Made by a program: the position numbers and the translations under genes. A stretch of DNA of 64,000 bases. It comes from UBA7378 sp049611805 (lineage in GTDB: Bacteria; Pseudomonadota; Alphaproteobacteria; RS24). The notes beneath the pieces are model-generated. The model ran no database searches, was not told the origin of the DNA, and saw only the letters and a program-made list of their open reading frames with translations. Positions 17,148 through 26,483 of the stretch are shown here, one piece after another; position 1 is the stretch's first letter, and the number at the start of each line of letters is the position of its first letter. The stretch spans positions 1-64,000 of the forward strand of contig JBMZAX010000008.1 in assembly GCA_049611805.1 (NCBI GenBank), written 5' to 3'.

Positions 17148-18676
17148 TGACTGACTGGCCGATCCTTTCCACCATTACATTTTTGCCTCTGCTGGGCGCT
17201 TTCTTCATTCTGCTGATCCGTGGTGACGAGGCCACGGCTGCCGGTAATGCCAAGGCCGTGGCTTTGTGGACGTCGGTTGTAACCCTGTTCCTGACGGGGT
17301 TTATGGTCAGCCAGTTTGACGCCGGTTCGGCGGCATTTCAATTTGTCGAGCGTTTCAACTGGCTGGGCGACGGGGTTGATTACGCCATGGGCGTGGACGG
17401 CATTTCCGTATTGTTTGTTTTGTTGACGGCCGCGCTTGTGCCGATTTGCATTCTGGCAAGCTGGCATTCCATCACCCATCGGGTGCGCGAATATATGCTG
17501 GCCTTTTTGGTGCTTGAGACACTGATGATCGGCGTTTTCTGCGCCATGGATCTCATTCTCTTCTATCTGTTTTTTGAAGGCGGCTTGATTCCGATGTTCC
17601 TGATTATCGGCATTTGGGGCGGTGGCCGTCGCGTCTATGCCAGTTTCAAGTTTTTCCTCTACACATTGCTGGGCTCGGTTCTGATGTTGTTGGCGGTGCT
17701 TGTTATGTATTGGCAGACCGGCACGACTTTCATTCCCGACCTGATGGAAACGGCATTTGCACCGGATTGGCAAACATGGCTGTGGCTTGCGTTTTTTGCG
17801 TCCTTTGCCGTCAAAATGCCGATGTGGCCCGTGCATACCTGGTTGCCTGACGCCCATGTTGAGGCACCGACCGCCGGTTCGGTCATTCTGGCCGGTGTGT
17901 TGTTGAAAATGGGCGGCTATGGCTTCTTACGCTTTTCTCTGCCGATGTTTCCCATTGCATCCGATTTGTTTGCGCCCATGGTGTTTGGCTTGAGTGCCAT
18001 TGCGATTGTCTATACATCGCTCGTCGCTTTCGCGCAGGAAGATATGAAAAAGCTCATCGCATATTCTTCCGTGGCGCATATGGGCTTTGTGACCATGGGG
18101 CTGTTCTCGGCCACGGTGCAGGGCGTGCAGGGCGGGGTTTTCCAGATGCTGTCGCATGGCTGGATTTCCAGCGCGCTGTTTTTGTGCGTCGGGGTGATTT
18201 ACGACCGCATGCACACGCGCGAGATTGCCGCCTATGGCGGGCTTGCGAACCGCATGCCGGTCTATGCGGCGATTTTCATGCTGTTCACCATGGCCAATGT
18301 CGGACTGCCCGGCACCTCCGGCTTTGTCGGCGAATTTCTGACCATTATCGGCACGTTCCAAGTCAGCACATGGACGGCCATGTTCGCGACGAGCGGGGTT
18401 ATTTTCTCCGCCTGCTACGCGCTGACGCTTTATCGCCGCGTCAGTTTCGGGCGCATTGAGCATGAAGGCCTGCAACAGATTGCCGATACCGACCGGCGCG
18501 AGATTTTTCTGTTTGTGCCGCTGGTCATTGCGACGTTGATTTTCGGCGTCTGGCCGATGCCAATTCTCGACATAACCGCCGCTTCGGTTGAAAATCTCGT
18601 GTCGAATTATCAAGAAGCCCTGTCAACCCATGCCGCCAATGCACTGCTTTCGGGCGGTGCCGAGAGCCTACGCTAG
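17147..18676 (+). CDS. nuoM: NADH-quinone oxidoreductase subunit M
   Basis: Antiporter-like proton-pumping membrane subunit (509 aa). Conserved: the Glu in LFYLFFEGGLIPMFLIIGIWGG, the Lys in AVKMPMWPVHTWLPDAHVEAPTAGSVILAGVLLKMGGYG, and QEDMKKLIAYSSVAHMGFV. It shares the proton-pumping fold with NuoL and NuoN, and one base with nuoL. Confidence 0.98.
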   Translation: MTDWPILSTITFLPLLGAFFILLIRGDEATAAGNAKAVALWTSVVTLFLTGFMVSQFDAGSAAFQFVERFNWLGDGVDYAMGVDGISVLFVLLTAALVPICILASWHSITHRVREYMLAFLVLETLMIGVFCAMDLILFYLFFEGGLIPMFLIIGIWGGGRRVYASFKFFLYTLLGSVLMLLAVLVMYWQTGTTFIPDLMETAFAPDWQTWLWLAFFASFAVKMPMWPVHTWLPDAHVEAPTAGSVILAGVLLKMGGYGFLRFSLPMFPIASDLFAPMVFGLSAIAIVYTSLVAFAQEDMKKLIAYSSVAHMGFVTMGLFSATVQGVQGGVFQMLSHGWISSALFLCVGVIYDRMHTREIAAYGGLANRMPVYAAIFMLFTMANVGLPGTSGFVGEFLTIIGTFQVSTWTAMFATSGVIFSACYALTLYRRVSFGRIEHEGLQQIADTDRREIFLFVPLVIATLIFGVWPMPILDITAASVENLVSNYQEALSTHAANALLSGGAESLR

Positions 18677-18685
18677 GAGTTTCGC

Positions 18686-20182
18686 ATGTTGGCCAATGTC
18701 ACACTCTTACTGCCCGAACTGGTTCTGTTCATCGGTGCCATGGGCCTGCTTATGGTTGGCGCATTTGCCACCACCGATGCAACGCGCGTCATAGAATATG
18801 GTGCCATTTCGCTGCTGCTCATCGCCGCAATTGCCTCGTGGATGCAGGGCGAGGCGTATCCCCAGCTTGCGTTTGGCGGAGCCTTTATCGTTGATGCGTT
18901 TTCGGCTTTCATGAAGACACTCACCTATCTTGCCACGGCGGTTGTCATCATCATGGCGCGTGGCTTCATGCAAAATGAAAGTCTGGCGCGATTTGAAGTG
19001 CCGGTTCTGATGATACTGGCCGCAGTGGGCATGGGCATGATGATTTCCGCCAATGACCTTATCGCGCTTTATATGGGCATCGAATTGCAAAGCCTCGCGC
19101 TTTATGTGCTGGCGGCGATTAAGCGCGACAGCTTGCGCGCCACCGAAGCGGGTTTGAAATATTTTGTTCTGGGTGCGCTGTCCTCCGGCATGTTGCTGTA
19201 TGGCGCTTCGCTGATTTACGGCTTTTCGGGAAGCACGAATTTTGCCGGCATTGCCGAAGCTTTCACCGCTGAAGACGGCATATTGCCTCTGGCGCAAGTG
19301 GTCGGCATGGTGTTTTTGCTGGCCGGTCTTGCGTTCAAAATTTCCGCCGTTCCGTTCCATATGTGGACGCCGGATGTCTATGAAGGCGCGCCGACGCCAA
19401 TGACCGCGTTTTTCGCCGCCGCGCCGAAGCTGGCGGGTATGGCGGTGTTTTTGCGGGTGGTTGTTTCGGCCTTTCCCGATGCTCTGGCCGCATGGCAGCA
19501 AATCATTATTTTCATTTCTGTTGCCAGCATGGTGCTGGGGGCTTTTGCGGCTATCGGCCAAACCAATATCAAGCGCCTGATGGCCTATTCTTCCATCGGA
19601 CATATGGGGTTTGCGCTGGTGGGCTTTGCCGCGGGCAGCGAAGACGGGGTTGCCGCTGTTATTTTGTATATGACGCTTTACGGCATTATGACCTTGGGCA
19701 CGTTTGCCTGCATTTTGTCGATGCGCCGCGACAGCGGCATGGTCGAACAGATCAAGAGCCTGTCGGGGTTGAGCCAGGTGCGCCCCTTCATGGCGCTGTG
19801 CCTTGCCATATTAATGTTCTCGCTGGCCGGCATTCCGCCGCTGGCCGGATTTTTCGGCAAGCTTTTCGTGTTTCACGCCGCCATTGAGGCCGGGCTTTAT
19901 GCTTTGTGTGTGCTGGGCGTTTTGTCGAGTGTTGTCGGGGCTTATTATTATCTGCGGATTGTCAAAATCATGTATCTCGACCCGCCGGCGGATGAAGCAA
20001 ATGATCCCATGCCGCGCGAATTGTCCATCATTGCCGGAACTTTGGCCGGAATTTGCCTGTTGTTTTTCGTCTATCCCGCGCCGCTGATTGATCTGGCGAC
20101 CGCCGCAAGTCAGGCTTTGATTGACATGCCGGCACCCGAAGCATTGCTGACCGGGCTTTTCGGGCCCGCCGACATCAGGTGA
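18686..20182 (+). CDS. nuoN: NADH-quinone oxidoreductase subunit N
   Basis: Third antiporter-like membrane subunit (498 aa). Seen: YMGIELQSLALYVLAA with the key Glu, LAGLAFKISAVPFHMWTPDVYEGAPTPMTAFFAA with the Lys, and QTNIKRLMAYSSIGHMGFAL. It closes the complex I operon; the birA GTG start overlaps its stop (GTGA), so birA is probably translated from the same mRNA. Confidence 0.97.
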   Translation: MLANVTLLLPELVLFIGAMGLLMVGAFATTDATRVIEYGAISLLLIAAIASWMQGEAYPQLAFGGAFIVDAFSAFMKTLTYLATAVVIIMARGFMQNESLARFEVPVLMILAAVGMGMMISANDLIALYMGIELQSLALYVLAAIKRDSLRATEAGLKYFVLGALSSGMLLYGASLIYGFSGSTNFAGIAEAFTAEDGILPLAQVVGMVFLLAGLAFKISAVPFHMWTPDVYEGAPTPMTAFFAAAPKLAGMAVFLRVVVSAFPDALAAWQQIIIFISVASMVLGAFAAIGQTNIKRLMAYSSIGHMGFALVGFAAGSEDGVAAVILYMTLYGIMTLGTFACILSMRRDSGMVEQIKSLSGLSQVRPFMALCLAILMFSLAGIPPLAGFFGKLFVFHAAIEAGLYALCVLGVLSSVVGAYYYLRIVKIMYLDPPADEANDPMPRELSIIAGTLAGICLLFFVYPAPLIDLATAASQALIDMPAPEALLTGLFGPADIR

Positions 20183-20925
20183 TCACACTTCCCGACACTT
20201 ATCAGCTGCTCCACTTTGAAACGGTGGACAGCACCAATGAAGAGGCCAAACGGCTGGCAGCGCAAAGCGTGATGCAGCCGCATTGGATTTTGGCCGATAC
20301 CCAAAGTGCCGGTCGCGGGCGCCGCGGGCGGGCGTGGCAATCGCCCAAAGGAAATCTTATGACGACCATTTATCTGCCCGGGCGCATTGAGACGGTGAAG
20401 GCCGGACAATTGAGCTTTGTGGCCGGGCTTGCGCTGGCCGATACGGTTGCCTCGCTCATCGGGCCGGACGGTGCGGTATCCATAAAATGGCCGAATGATG
20501 TGCTGGTGGGCGGGGCCAAAATTTCCGGCATATTGCTTGAATCCGGCGCCGCCTCTGACGCGCATCTGGATTGGGTATGCGTCGGCATGGGGCTGAACCT
20601 TGCCCATTATCCCGACGACACGCCTTATTTGGCGACCAGCATTGCCGCCCATACAGGCCGTCGGCCCGACAATTTGTCGGCGCTGGAGGTGTTGGCTTCG
20701 GCCTTTGACCGTTATTATCGGCAATGGCAACAATTCGGGTTTTCGGTCATCGTCACAAAATGGCGTCAACAGGCGCATAATCTGGGCCGCGAAATTGTCG
20801 TGCGTCTGGAAAAGAGCGAGCTGACGGGTGTTTTTGAAGATATTGACGATACGGGCGCGCTAATTCTTTGCACCGAAGACGGTGCGCGCCATATTGTAAG
20901 TGCCGGCGATGTATTTTTCCGCTAA
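20179..20925 (+). CDS. birA: Biotin--[acetyl-CoA-carboxylase] ligase (BirA, group I)
   Basis: Attaches biotin to the carboxyl carrier protein through biotinyl-5'-AMP. 248 aa, with no N-terminal helix-turn-helix, so this is the enzyme-only class and not the biotin repressor. The adenylate loop GRGRRGRAWQSPKGN and KWPNDVLVGGAKISGILLE are clear, and the small C-terminal SH3-like domain follows. It starts with GTG inside the nuoN stop (GTGA). Placement after nuoN is common in alphaproteobacteria. Confidence 0.95.
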   Translation: MITLPDTYQLLHFETVDSTNEEAKRLAAQSVMQPHWILADTQSAGRGRRGRAWQSPKGNLMTTIYLPGRIETVKAGQLSFVAGLALADTVASLIGPDGAVSIKWPNDVLVGGAKISGILLESGAASDAHLDWVCVGMGLNLAHYPDDTPYLATSIAAHTGRRPDNLSALEVLASAFDRYYRQWQQFGFSVIVTKWRQQAHNLGREIVVRLEKSELTGVFEDIDDTGALILCTEDGARHIVSAGDVFFR

Positions 20926-20936
20926 TCGGTTGAGCT

Positions 20937-22595
20937 ATGACACAAAACGAAAATAATCTGGTTTTTGTTCCGCTGGGTGGCACCGGCGAGATTGGCATGA
21001 ACTGCAATCTGTACGGCTATGGCGCGGGCAATCGGCGCGACTGGATTATGGTCGATCTCGGCGTAACCTTTGGCCGCCACACCGAGCCCGGCATTGATCT
21101 GATTACCGCGGATACGGCCTTTATCGAGGCCGAGCGGGGCCAGCTGCATGCGCTGTTGCTGACGCATGGCCATGAAGACCATATTGGCGCGGTGGCGCGT
21201 TTGTGGCCGCGGCTGAAATGTCCGGTCTATGCGACGGCCTTTACGGCGGAACTTGTGCGCGGCAAGCTGGCAGAGGCGGGGCTTCTGGAAGCCGTGCCAC
21301 TGCATATTGTTGAGCCGCAGCAATCGCTTGAACTGGGCCCGTTCCAAATTGATTATATCGGGCTGACGCATTCGATTGCTGAGCCCAATGCGCTGGCTTT
21401 GCGATGCGGCGGCGCGCGCGTTTTGCATACGGGCGACTGGAAAATCGACCCCGATCCGGTTGTCGGCAAAGTTACCGAGCATGAACGGCTGAAAGCCTTT
21501 GGCGATGAAGGGGTCGATGCCATTGTTTGCGACAGCACCAATGTATTGTCGGAAGGGCGCTCCGGCTCTGAAGCCGATGTCGCCACCGCGCTGAACAAGG
21601 TGGTTGCCGAAAGCACAGGCCGGGTTGTGGTTACGACATTTGCATCCAACATTGCCCGCCTGTCCAGCATTGCCAAAGCGGCGGCTGACAATGGGCGGCA
21701 TATTTGTTTGGCCGGACGCGGCATGCACCGGATTTACAATGCCGCGCGTGCGACCGGATATCTGGCAGATTTTCCCGCGCCGGTGGAGGAAGAAGACGCC
21801 GCCTATCTGCCACCCGACAAGCTTGTTATTTTATGCACGGGCAGTCAGGGCGAATACCGCGCCGCGCTGGGACGCATGGCGCATGGCCACCATCCCCATC
21901 TCGTGCTTGAGGCCGGAGACCGCGTTGTGTTTTCATCCAAAATGATCCCCGGCAATGAGACCGAAATTCTCGCATTGCAAAATCAATTGGCGTCAATAAA
22001 TGTTGAAATTATAACGCCTTATAATAATGACCTTCATGTATCAGGTCATCCCAATCGCGATGAGCTTGTCGATATGTATGGCTGGGTGCGCCCGCGCGCG
22101 GCCGTGCCGGTGCATGGCGAACACCGCCATCTGATTGCCCATGCGGCGCTGGCCGCCGAGTTGGGCGTGCCGGAGCCGTTGCGCGTTCACAATGGCGATA
22201 TGGTGCAGCTTTATCCGGGGCCTGCGCAGGTGCTGGATACGGTGCCCAGCGGGCGACTTTATCTGGATGGCGAGATTTTCACCCAAAGCGATGCGCTGGC
22301 GGTGCGCGAACGCCGCAAGCTGTCATATAATGGCGCGGTGTTTGTGAGCATACCGCTTGATGGCGCGAACCGTCTGTGCGGGCGCATTGAAGTTCAGATG
22401 CGCGGCATACCCGAACATGATGGTGATATGGATCTGGTGAACTGGGCGCTGGATGCGGCCGAGCGCGCAATGCCGTCCAATGGCAAGGTGACGCCGGCGC
22501 GCGCCGAGGAAGAGGTCGGCCAGTTTATCCGCCGCGAGCTGGGCCAGCGCTGGGGCAAGAAGCCCATGGTTGTGGTAAGCTTTGTGCATGTGTAA
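20937..22595 (+). CDS. rnj: Ribonuclease J
   Basis: Metallo-beta-lactamase/beta-CASP ribonuclease (552 aa) with endonuclease and 5'-3' exonuclease activity in RNA processing. Zinc ligands appear in LLTHGHEDHIGAV (HxHxDH) and in THSIAEPNALALR and HTGDWKIDP. The beta-CASP motifs CDSTNVLSEG and TFASNIARL follow, then VHGEHRHL. It starts 11 bases after birA and probably belongs to the nuo-birA transcript. Confidence 0.95.
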   Translation: MTQNENNLVFVPLGGTGEIGMNCNLYGYGAGNRRDWIMVDLGVTFGRHTEPGIDLITADTAFIEAERGQLHALLLTHGHEDHIGAVARLWPRLKCPVYATAFTAELVRGKLAEAGLLEAVPLHIVEPQQSLELGPFQIDYIGLTHSIAEPNALALRCGGARVLHTGDWKIDPDPVVGKVTEHERLKAFGDEGVDAIVCDSTNVLSEGRSGSEADVATALNKVVAESTGRVVVTTFASNIARLSSIAKAAADNGRHICLAGRGMHRIYNAARATGYLADFPAPVEEEDAAYLPPDKLVILCTGSQGEYRAALGRMAHGHHPHLVLEAGDRVVFSSKMIPGNETEILALQNQLASINVEIITPYNNDLHVSGHPNRDELVDMYGWVRPRAAVPVHGEHRHLIAHAALAAELGVPEPLRVHNGDMVQLYPGPAQVLDTVPSGRLYLDGEIFTQSDALAVRERRKLSYNGAVFVSIPLDGANRLCGRIEVQMRGIPEHDGDMDLVNWALDAAERAMPSNGKVTPARAEEEVGQFIRRELGQRWGKKPMVVVSFVHV

Positions 22596-22622
22596 TCGGA
22601 ATTTAACGAACGGGCATATTCA

Positions 22623-22910
22623 GTGATTGAAATCGGTTTTCTTTTCGGCTGCGCCATATATGGCATTATCTGGTTTTTGACCCTGTTTATGGTGCTGCCC
22701 TTCGGCGTGGTGTCGCAACACGAAGACGGGCGCGTTGTGCCGGGCTCGGAAGCAGGCGCGCCGGCGCGGCCAATGATCTACCGGAAGCTGGCGATAACGA
22801 CGCTTTTGTCGGCGGTGTTTTATGCTCTTGTCTATCTGCTTTTGACATCGGGCGTGTTGGCGCAGATTAATCTGCCGTTTCTGCCCGACTTTGGGCTGGA
22901 CAGAAGCTGA
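22623..22910 (+). CDS. DUF1467 family membrane protein
   Basis: Small protein of 95 aa with two transmembrane segments (about 4-25 and 55-80), joined by a polar loop containing PFGVVSQHEDGRVVPGSEAGAP. The family is conserved between the RNase J and proS genes in alphaproteobacteria; its function is unknown to me. It starts with GTG, and the SD-like sequence before it is weak. Confidence 0.8.
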   Translation: MIEIGFLFGCAIYGIIWFLTLFMVLPFGVVSQHEDGRVVPGSEAGAPARPMIYRKLAITTLLSAVFYALVYLLLTSGVLAQINLPFLPDFGLDRS

Positions 22911-22922
22911 TTTTACCAGGCC

Positions 22923-22954
22923 AAAAAAAAGCGGAACCTAAAAGGTTCCGCTTT
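22923..22954 (-). terminator. Rho-independent terminator on the minus strand
   Basis: An 11-bp perfect stem, AAAGCGGAACC / GGTTCCGCTTT, with a five-base loop. Read on the minus strand it is followed by an eight-T run (A-run at 22923-22930 on the plus strand). On the plus strand only CTTT then GTGTG follows, so minus-strand use is favoured; it may work weakly in both directions. Confidence 0.75.
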
Positions 22955-23050
22955 GTGTGATCCGTTAAAAACGGAGGGCTCCTCCCAAAACCCGAGAACT
23001 CGAAGTTCTCTGTCCACGAAAAAATACTAGGAAAAAACCACAGCCCTGTC
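22923..23050 (-). ncRNA. Candidate small RNA on the opposite strand before proS
   Basis: About 128 nt bounded by a minus-strand promoter (TSS near 23050) and a strong minus-strand terminator. Within it are three more hairpins: GAGAAC/GTTCTC (22997-23013), GGAGG/CCTCC around 22973-22985, and TCCGT/ACGGA around 22961-22975 (the last two share bases and are alternatives). No protein gene lies on the minus strand here; the open frame through it has no Shine-Dalgarno. The GGGAGGAG stretch could pair with CU-rich targets. No known family was assigned. Confidence 0.5.
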
Positions 23051-23056
23051 ATTAAG

Positions 23057-23084
23057 ATTTTACATTTTCTTGACCCTTCATCAA
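23057..23084 (-). promoter_or_regulatory. Candidate promoter of the minus-strand small RNA
   Basis: On the minus strand TTGATG (23084-23079) and TAAAAT (23062-23057) are separated by 16 bases. The promoter faces away from proS and towards the terminator at 22923-22954, and has no other gene to serve. Confidence 0.5.
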
Positions 23085-23133
23085 TCGCATGGGACAAGCG
23101 TAATTCCACTGGTTCTGCACGCGGACTGAATAT

Positions 23134-24459
23134 ATGCGCCTTACCGATTATTTTTTGCCGACCCTTAAAGAAGACCCTGCCGAAGCACAGATTGTTTCGC
23201 ACCGCCTGATGCTGCGCGCCGGCATGGTGCGCCAAAGCGCGGCAGGCATTTATAGCTGGCTGCCTTTGGGGTTGCGGGTTTTGCGGAACATCGAGGCGAT
23301 TGTGCGCGAAGAGCAAAATCTGGCCGGTGCCGTCGAAGTGCTGATGCCGACCCTGCAACCTGCCGATATCTGGCGCGAATCGGGTCGCTATGAAGATTAC
23401 GGCAAGGAAATGCTGCGGATTACCGACCGCGCCGAGCGCGACCTGCTCTACGGGCCGACCAATGAAGAATTAATCACGCAAATATTTCGCGACAATGTGC
23501 GCAGCTACAAGCAATTGCCGTGCAATCTCTATCATATTCAGTGGAAATTTCGTGATGAGATTCGCCCGCGCTTCGGGGTGATGCGGGGCCGCGAATTTTT
23601 GATGAAAGATGCCTATAGCTTCGACATTGACGAAGCATCGGCGCGTGTGGCGTATCAAAAAATGTTCGTGGCTTATCTGCGCACCTTCGCGCGCCTTGGG
23701 CTTCGCGCGCTGCCCGTGGCGGCTGACACCGGCCCGATTGGCGGCGATTTGAGCCATGAGTTTATCATTCTCGCCGAAACAGGCGAGTCGGAAGTGTTCT
23801 GCCATGCCGACCTTCTGGAACGCCCCGCACCTGAGGCGGATTACACCGCCGATTTGGATGCTGTTATCGCGCCATTTACTTCGCTCTATGCGCGCAGTGA
23901 CGAAAAACATGAGCCGGAAATTTTCGAAGCCGAAGTGCCCGCCGACAAGCAGGTGACGGCGCGCGGCATTGAGGTCGGGCATATTTTCTATTTCGGGCAG
24001 AAATATTCGCAGCCCATGCAGTGTCGCGTTGCCGGTGCAGATGGCAAGGAGGTCGCCGTCTATGGCGGTTCCTACGGCATCGGGGTTTCGCGGCTGGTTG
24101 GCGGCATTATCGAAGCCTGCCATGATGACTACGGAATTGTCTGGCCGTGGGCGGTTGCACCGTTCCAGATCGGTCTCATCAATTTGAAACCGGGCGACGC
24201 GCAGACGGATGAATTGTCCGAACGCCTTTACGCGGCGCTGACACAAAAAGGCCTTGATGTGCTGTATGATGATCGCGATGAACGCGCCGGTGCCAAGTTT
24301 TCGGATATGGATCTGATCGGCTTGCCGTGGCAGGCGGTCATTGGGCCGCGCGGGGCGGCTGCGGGCGAGATAGAAGTCAAAAACCGGAAAAATGGCGACA
24401 AACAAACACTTGATTTCGAGGCCGCCTGCGCTTTGCTGGCCGGGCCGCCGAGCGACTAG
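23134..24459 (+). CDS. proS: Prolyl-tRNA synthetase (short, alphaproteobacterial type)
   Basis: Charges tRNA-Pro. 441 aa, which is the short form lacking the editing insertion between motifs 2 and 3 found in the 570-aa E. coli enzyme. Class II motifs: motif 1 region GIYSWLPLGLRVLRNIEAIVREE, motif 2 KFRDEIRPRFGVMRGREFLMKDAYSFD, motif 3 GSYGIGVSRLVGGIIEA, then the anticodon-binding domain (GLDVLYDDRDERAGAKFSDMDLIGLPWQ). Upstream, 22911-23133 holds the candidate small RNA. lolC follows after 9 bases. Confidence 0.97.
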   Translation: MRLTDYFLPTLKEDPAEAQIVSHRLMLRAGMVRQSAAGIYSWLPLGLRVLRNIEAIVREEQNLAGAVEVLMPTLQPADIWRESGRYEDYGKEMLRITDRAERDLLYGPTNEELITQIFRDNVRSYKQLPCNLYHIQWKFRDEIRPRFGVMRGREFLMKDAYSFDIDEASARVAYQKMFVAYLRTFARLGLRALPVAADTGPIGGDLSHEFIILAETGESEVFCHADLLERPAPEADYTADLDAVIAPFTSLYARSDEKHEPEIFEAEVPADKQVTARGIEVGHIFYFGQKYSQPMQCRVAGADGKEVAVYGGSYGIGVSRLVGGIIEACHDDYGIVWPWAVAPFQIGLINLKPGDAQTDELSERLYAALTQKGLDVLYDDRDERAGAKFSDMDLIGLPWQAVIGPRGAAAGEIEVKNRKNGDKQTLDFEAACALLAGPPSD

Positions 24460-24468
24460 GCCGTATCG

Positions 24469-25722
24469 GTGACGCGCGCGTTTAACAGGCTGGAATGGCA
24501 GTTGGCCGGGCGTTATTTGCGGGCGCGGCGGCGCGAGAGCTTTATTTCCATCATCGCCATTATTTCCTTTCTCGGCATCATGCTGGGCGTGGCCACGCTG
24601 ATTGTTGTCATGGCCGTGATGAACGGATTTCGCGCCGATTTGCTGGACCGTATTCTGGGCGTCAGCGGCCATGTGGTTGCGCGGCCCTGGAACGGACAGT
24701 TTGAAGACCGCGCCGCGACCGTGGCGCGTTTGCAGAAACTGCCGCCCGTTGTGCTGGCGACACCGCTGGTCGACGGCCAGGCGATGCTGTCTTCGGGCCA
24801 AGCGGTGCGCGGCGTTGTCTTGCGCGGCATGCCGACCGATGCGCTGAAGCGCCTGCCGGCGCTGGCCGGCAATGTGCGCGCCGGTACGCTCGACAATCTG
24901 TCGCAAAGCGGGCAGGTGGCAATCGGCCTGCGTCTGGCAGAGCGTTACGGCATTGGCGTCGGTGACCCTGTGACCCTCATCGCGCCGCGCGGCACGGTGA
25001 CGCCATTTGGCACGACCCCGCGCATCAAACAGTTTGGCGTTGCGGCCATTTTCAGCATCGGTCTGTCCGAATATGATTTGAACATCATGTTTTCCAGCCT
25101 TGAGACGGCGCAGAGCTTTTTCAGTGAAAGCGCGCAATCGGGCGCCATTGAACTGACACTGGATGACCCCGACAAGGTGGAAGCCTATCGCGCGGATTTG
25201 CAGAACGCCGCCGGACTTGATGTTTCGCTGGTTGACTGGAAACAGTCCAATCGCACGCTGGCCGGTGCGCTGGAGGTTGAGCGCAATGTCATGTTCCTCA
25301 TTTTGACGCTGATTTTGCTGGTGGCGGCGCTCAATATTGTGTCGGGGCTGGTCATGCTGGTGCGCGACAAGCATCGCGATATTGCCGTGTTGCGCTCAAT
25401 GGGGGCGGGCCGCGGCATGATATTGCGGGTGTTTTTCATCACCGGCGCCAGCATTGGCGTTATCGGGTCGCTGGCCGGTTTCGGCCTCGGCGTTGTTTTC
25501 TGCGCCTATATTGAAGAGATACGCCAGCTCCTTGTGATGATTACCGGCGCCCAGCTGTTTCCGGCGGAGGTTTATTTTCTGGAGCGCATGCCCGCGCGTC
25601 TGGTGATGTCAGATGTCGTGCAGGTGCTTTCCATGGCGCTGACCCTGTCGTTTCTCTCTACGCTTTATCCGGCGTGGCGCGCCGCTTCGCTCGATCCGGT
25701 GGAGGCGTTGCGCTATGAGTGA
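24469..25722 (+). CDS. lolC: Lipoprotein-releasing ABC transporter permease (LolC/LolE family)
   Basis: Inner-membrane permease (417 aa) that releases outer-membrane lipoproteins to LolA. Four transmembrane helices: one after the N-terminal FNRLEWQLAGRYLRARRRESFISIIAIISFLGI region, then a large periplasmic domain (about 50-260), then three near the C-terminus. A single lolC/E gene next to lolD suggests a LolF-like homodimer, as known in several proteobacteria. GTG start; it overlaps lolD by 8 bases. Confidence 0.93.
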   Translation: MTRAFNRLEWQLAGRYLRARRRESFISIIAIISFLGIMLGVATLIVVMAVMNGFRADLLDRILGVSGHVVARPWNGQFEDRAATVARLQKLPPVVLATPLVDGQAMLSSGQAVRGVVLRGMPTDALKRLPALAGNVRAGTLDNLSQSGQVAIGLRLAERYGIGVGDPVTLIAPRGTVTPFGTTPRIKQFGVAAIFSIGLSEYDLNIMFSSLETAQSFFSESAQSGAIELTLDDPDKVEAYRADLQNAAGLDVSLVDWKQSNRTLAGALEVERNVMFLILTLILLVAALNIVSGLVMLVRDKHRDIAVLRSMGAGRGMILRVFFITGASIGVIGSLAGFGLGVVFCAYIEEIRQLLVMITGAQLFPAEVYFLERMPARLVMSDVVQVLSMALTLSFLSTLYPAWRAASLDPVEALRYE

Positions 25723-26386
25723 ACGGTTCTGCTTGCGCGGCATTCATCAGGGCTTCGACCAGGCCGGGCGGCGGCTAGAGGTTTTAAAAGGTGTCGACCT
25801 CACCATTGCGGCGGGTGAAACCGTTGCGCTTCTGGGGCCGTCCGGTTCCGGCAAATCATGCTTGCTGCATATTGCGGGGCTTTTGGAAAAACCCGTTTCG
25901 GGCGAAATTCTGGTCAATGGCCAAGTGTTGCCGACCGATGATGACGGCGCGCGCACGCGCGGGCGGTTGCAGCATATCGGGTTTGTCTACCAATTTCATA
26001 ATCTGTTGCCGGAGTTCAGTGCGCTTGAAAATGTCATGTTGCCTTTGCGCCTGCGCGGGCAGGGCAGTGGCGCGGCGCGCGTGGCGGCGGGGGATATTCT
26101 GGCAAAGCTCGGCCTGACCGACAGATTGGAACATCTGCCGGCGCAATTGTCGGGCGGCGAACAACAGCGCGTGGCGATTGCGCGCGCACTTGTGACGCGG
26201 CCGGATGTTATTCTGGCCGATGAACCGACGGGCAGTCTGGACGGCACCAATGGGGCCGTGATTGCCGAATTATTGCTCGATTTGGCACGCGAGGCGCGCG
26301 CCGCCGTATTGCTTGCCACCCATGACACGACGCTGGCCGAACGCGCCGATCGGGTGGTGCGCTTGCAAGACGGTATTCTTCAATAA
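25715..26386 (+). CDS. lolD: Lipoprotein-releasing ABC transporter ATP-binding protein
   Basis: ATPase of the Lol exporter (223 aa). Walker A GPSGSGKS, Q-loop FVYQFHNLLPEFSALENVMLP (the LLPEF-type Lol motif), signature LSGGEQQRVAIARAL, Walker B VILADEPTGSLD and switch His in LLATHD are all present. The overlap with the permease gene confirms that they form one unit. Confidence 0.96.
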   Translation: MSERFCLRGIHQGFDQAGRRLEVLKGVDLTIAAGETVALLGPSGSGKSCLLHIAGLLEKPVSGEILVNGQVLPTDDDGARTRGRLQHIGFVYQFHNLLPEFSALENVMLPLRLRGQGSGAARVAAGDILAKLGLTDRLEHLPAQLSGGEQQRVAIARALVTRPDVILADEPTGSLDGTNGAVIAELLLDLAREARAAVLLATHDTTLAERADRVVRLQDGILQ

Positions 26387-26429
26387 AACCGCTTTAAAAC
26401 AGCTTTTTTGCTTGCCGGAATTTTATTTG

Positions 26430-26460
26430 TTGACAAAAGAACAAAACAAGAACATATTGT
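26430..26460 (+). promoter_or_regulatory. SOS (LexA) box inside a promoter
   Basis: GAAC-N7-GAAC at 26439-26453, an exact match to the alphaproteobacterial LexA site (GTTC-N7-GTTC on the other strand). It sits directly after a perfect TTGACA -35 (26430-26435) and reaches the AT-rich -10 area (CATATT/TATTGT, 26453-26460), so bound LexA would block polymerase. It lies 30 bases before the start of the small membrane-peptide gene and 250 bases before dnaE; LexA itself is encoded at 48.8 kb. Confidence 0.85.
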
Positions 26461-26483
26461 CCTCCTACTTGGGAGGAAAACCG

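Noticed and set aside
22867..23358. 163-residue minus-strand frame crossing the small-RNA locus
   Set aside because: No SD before any start, composition unlike a protein, overlaps proS; the hairpins and terminator explain the signal better.
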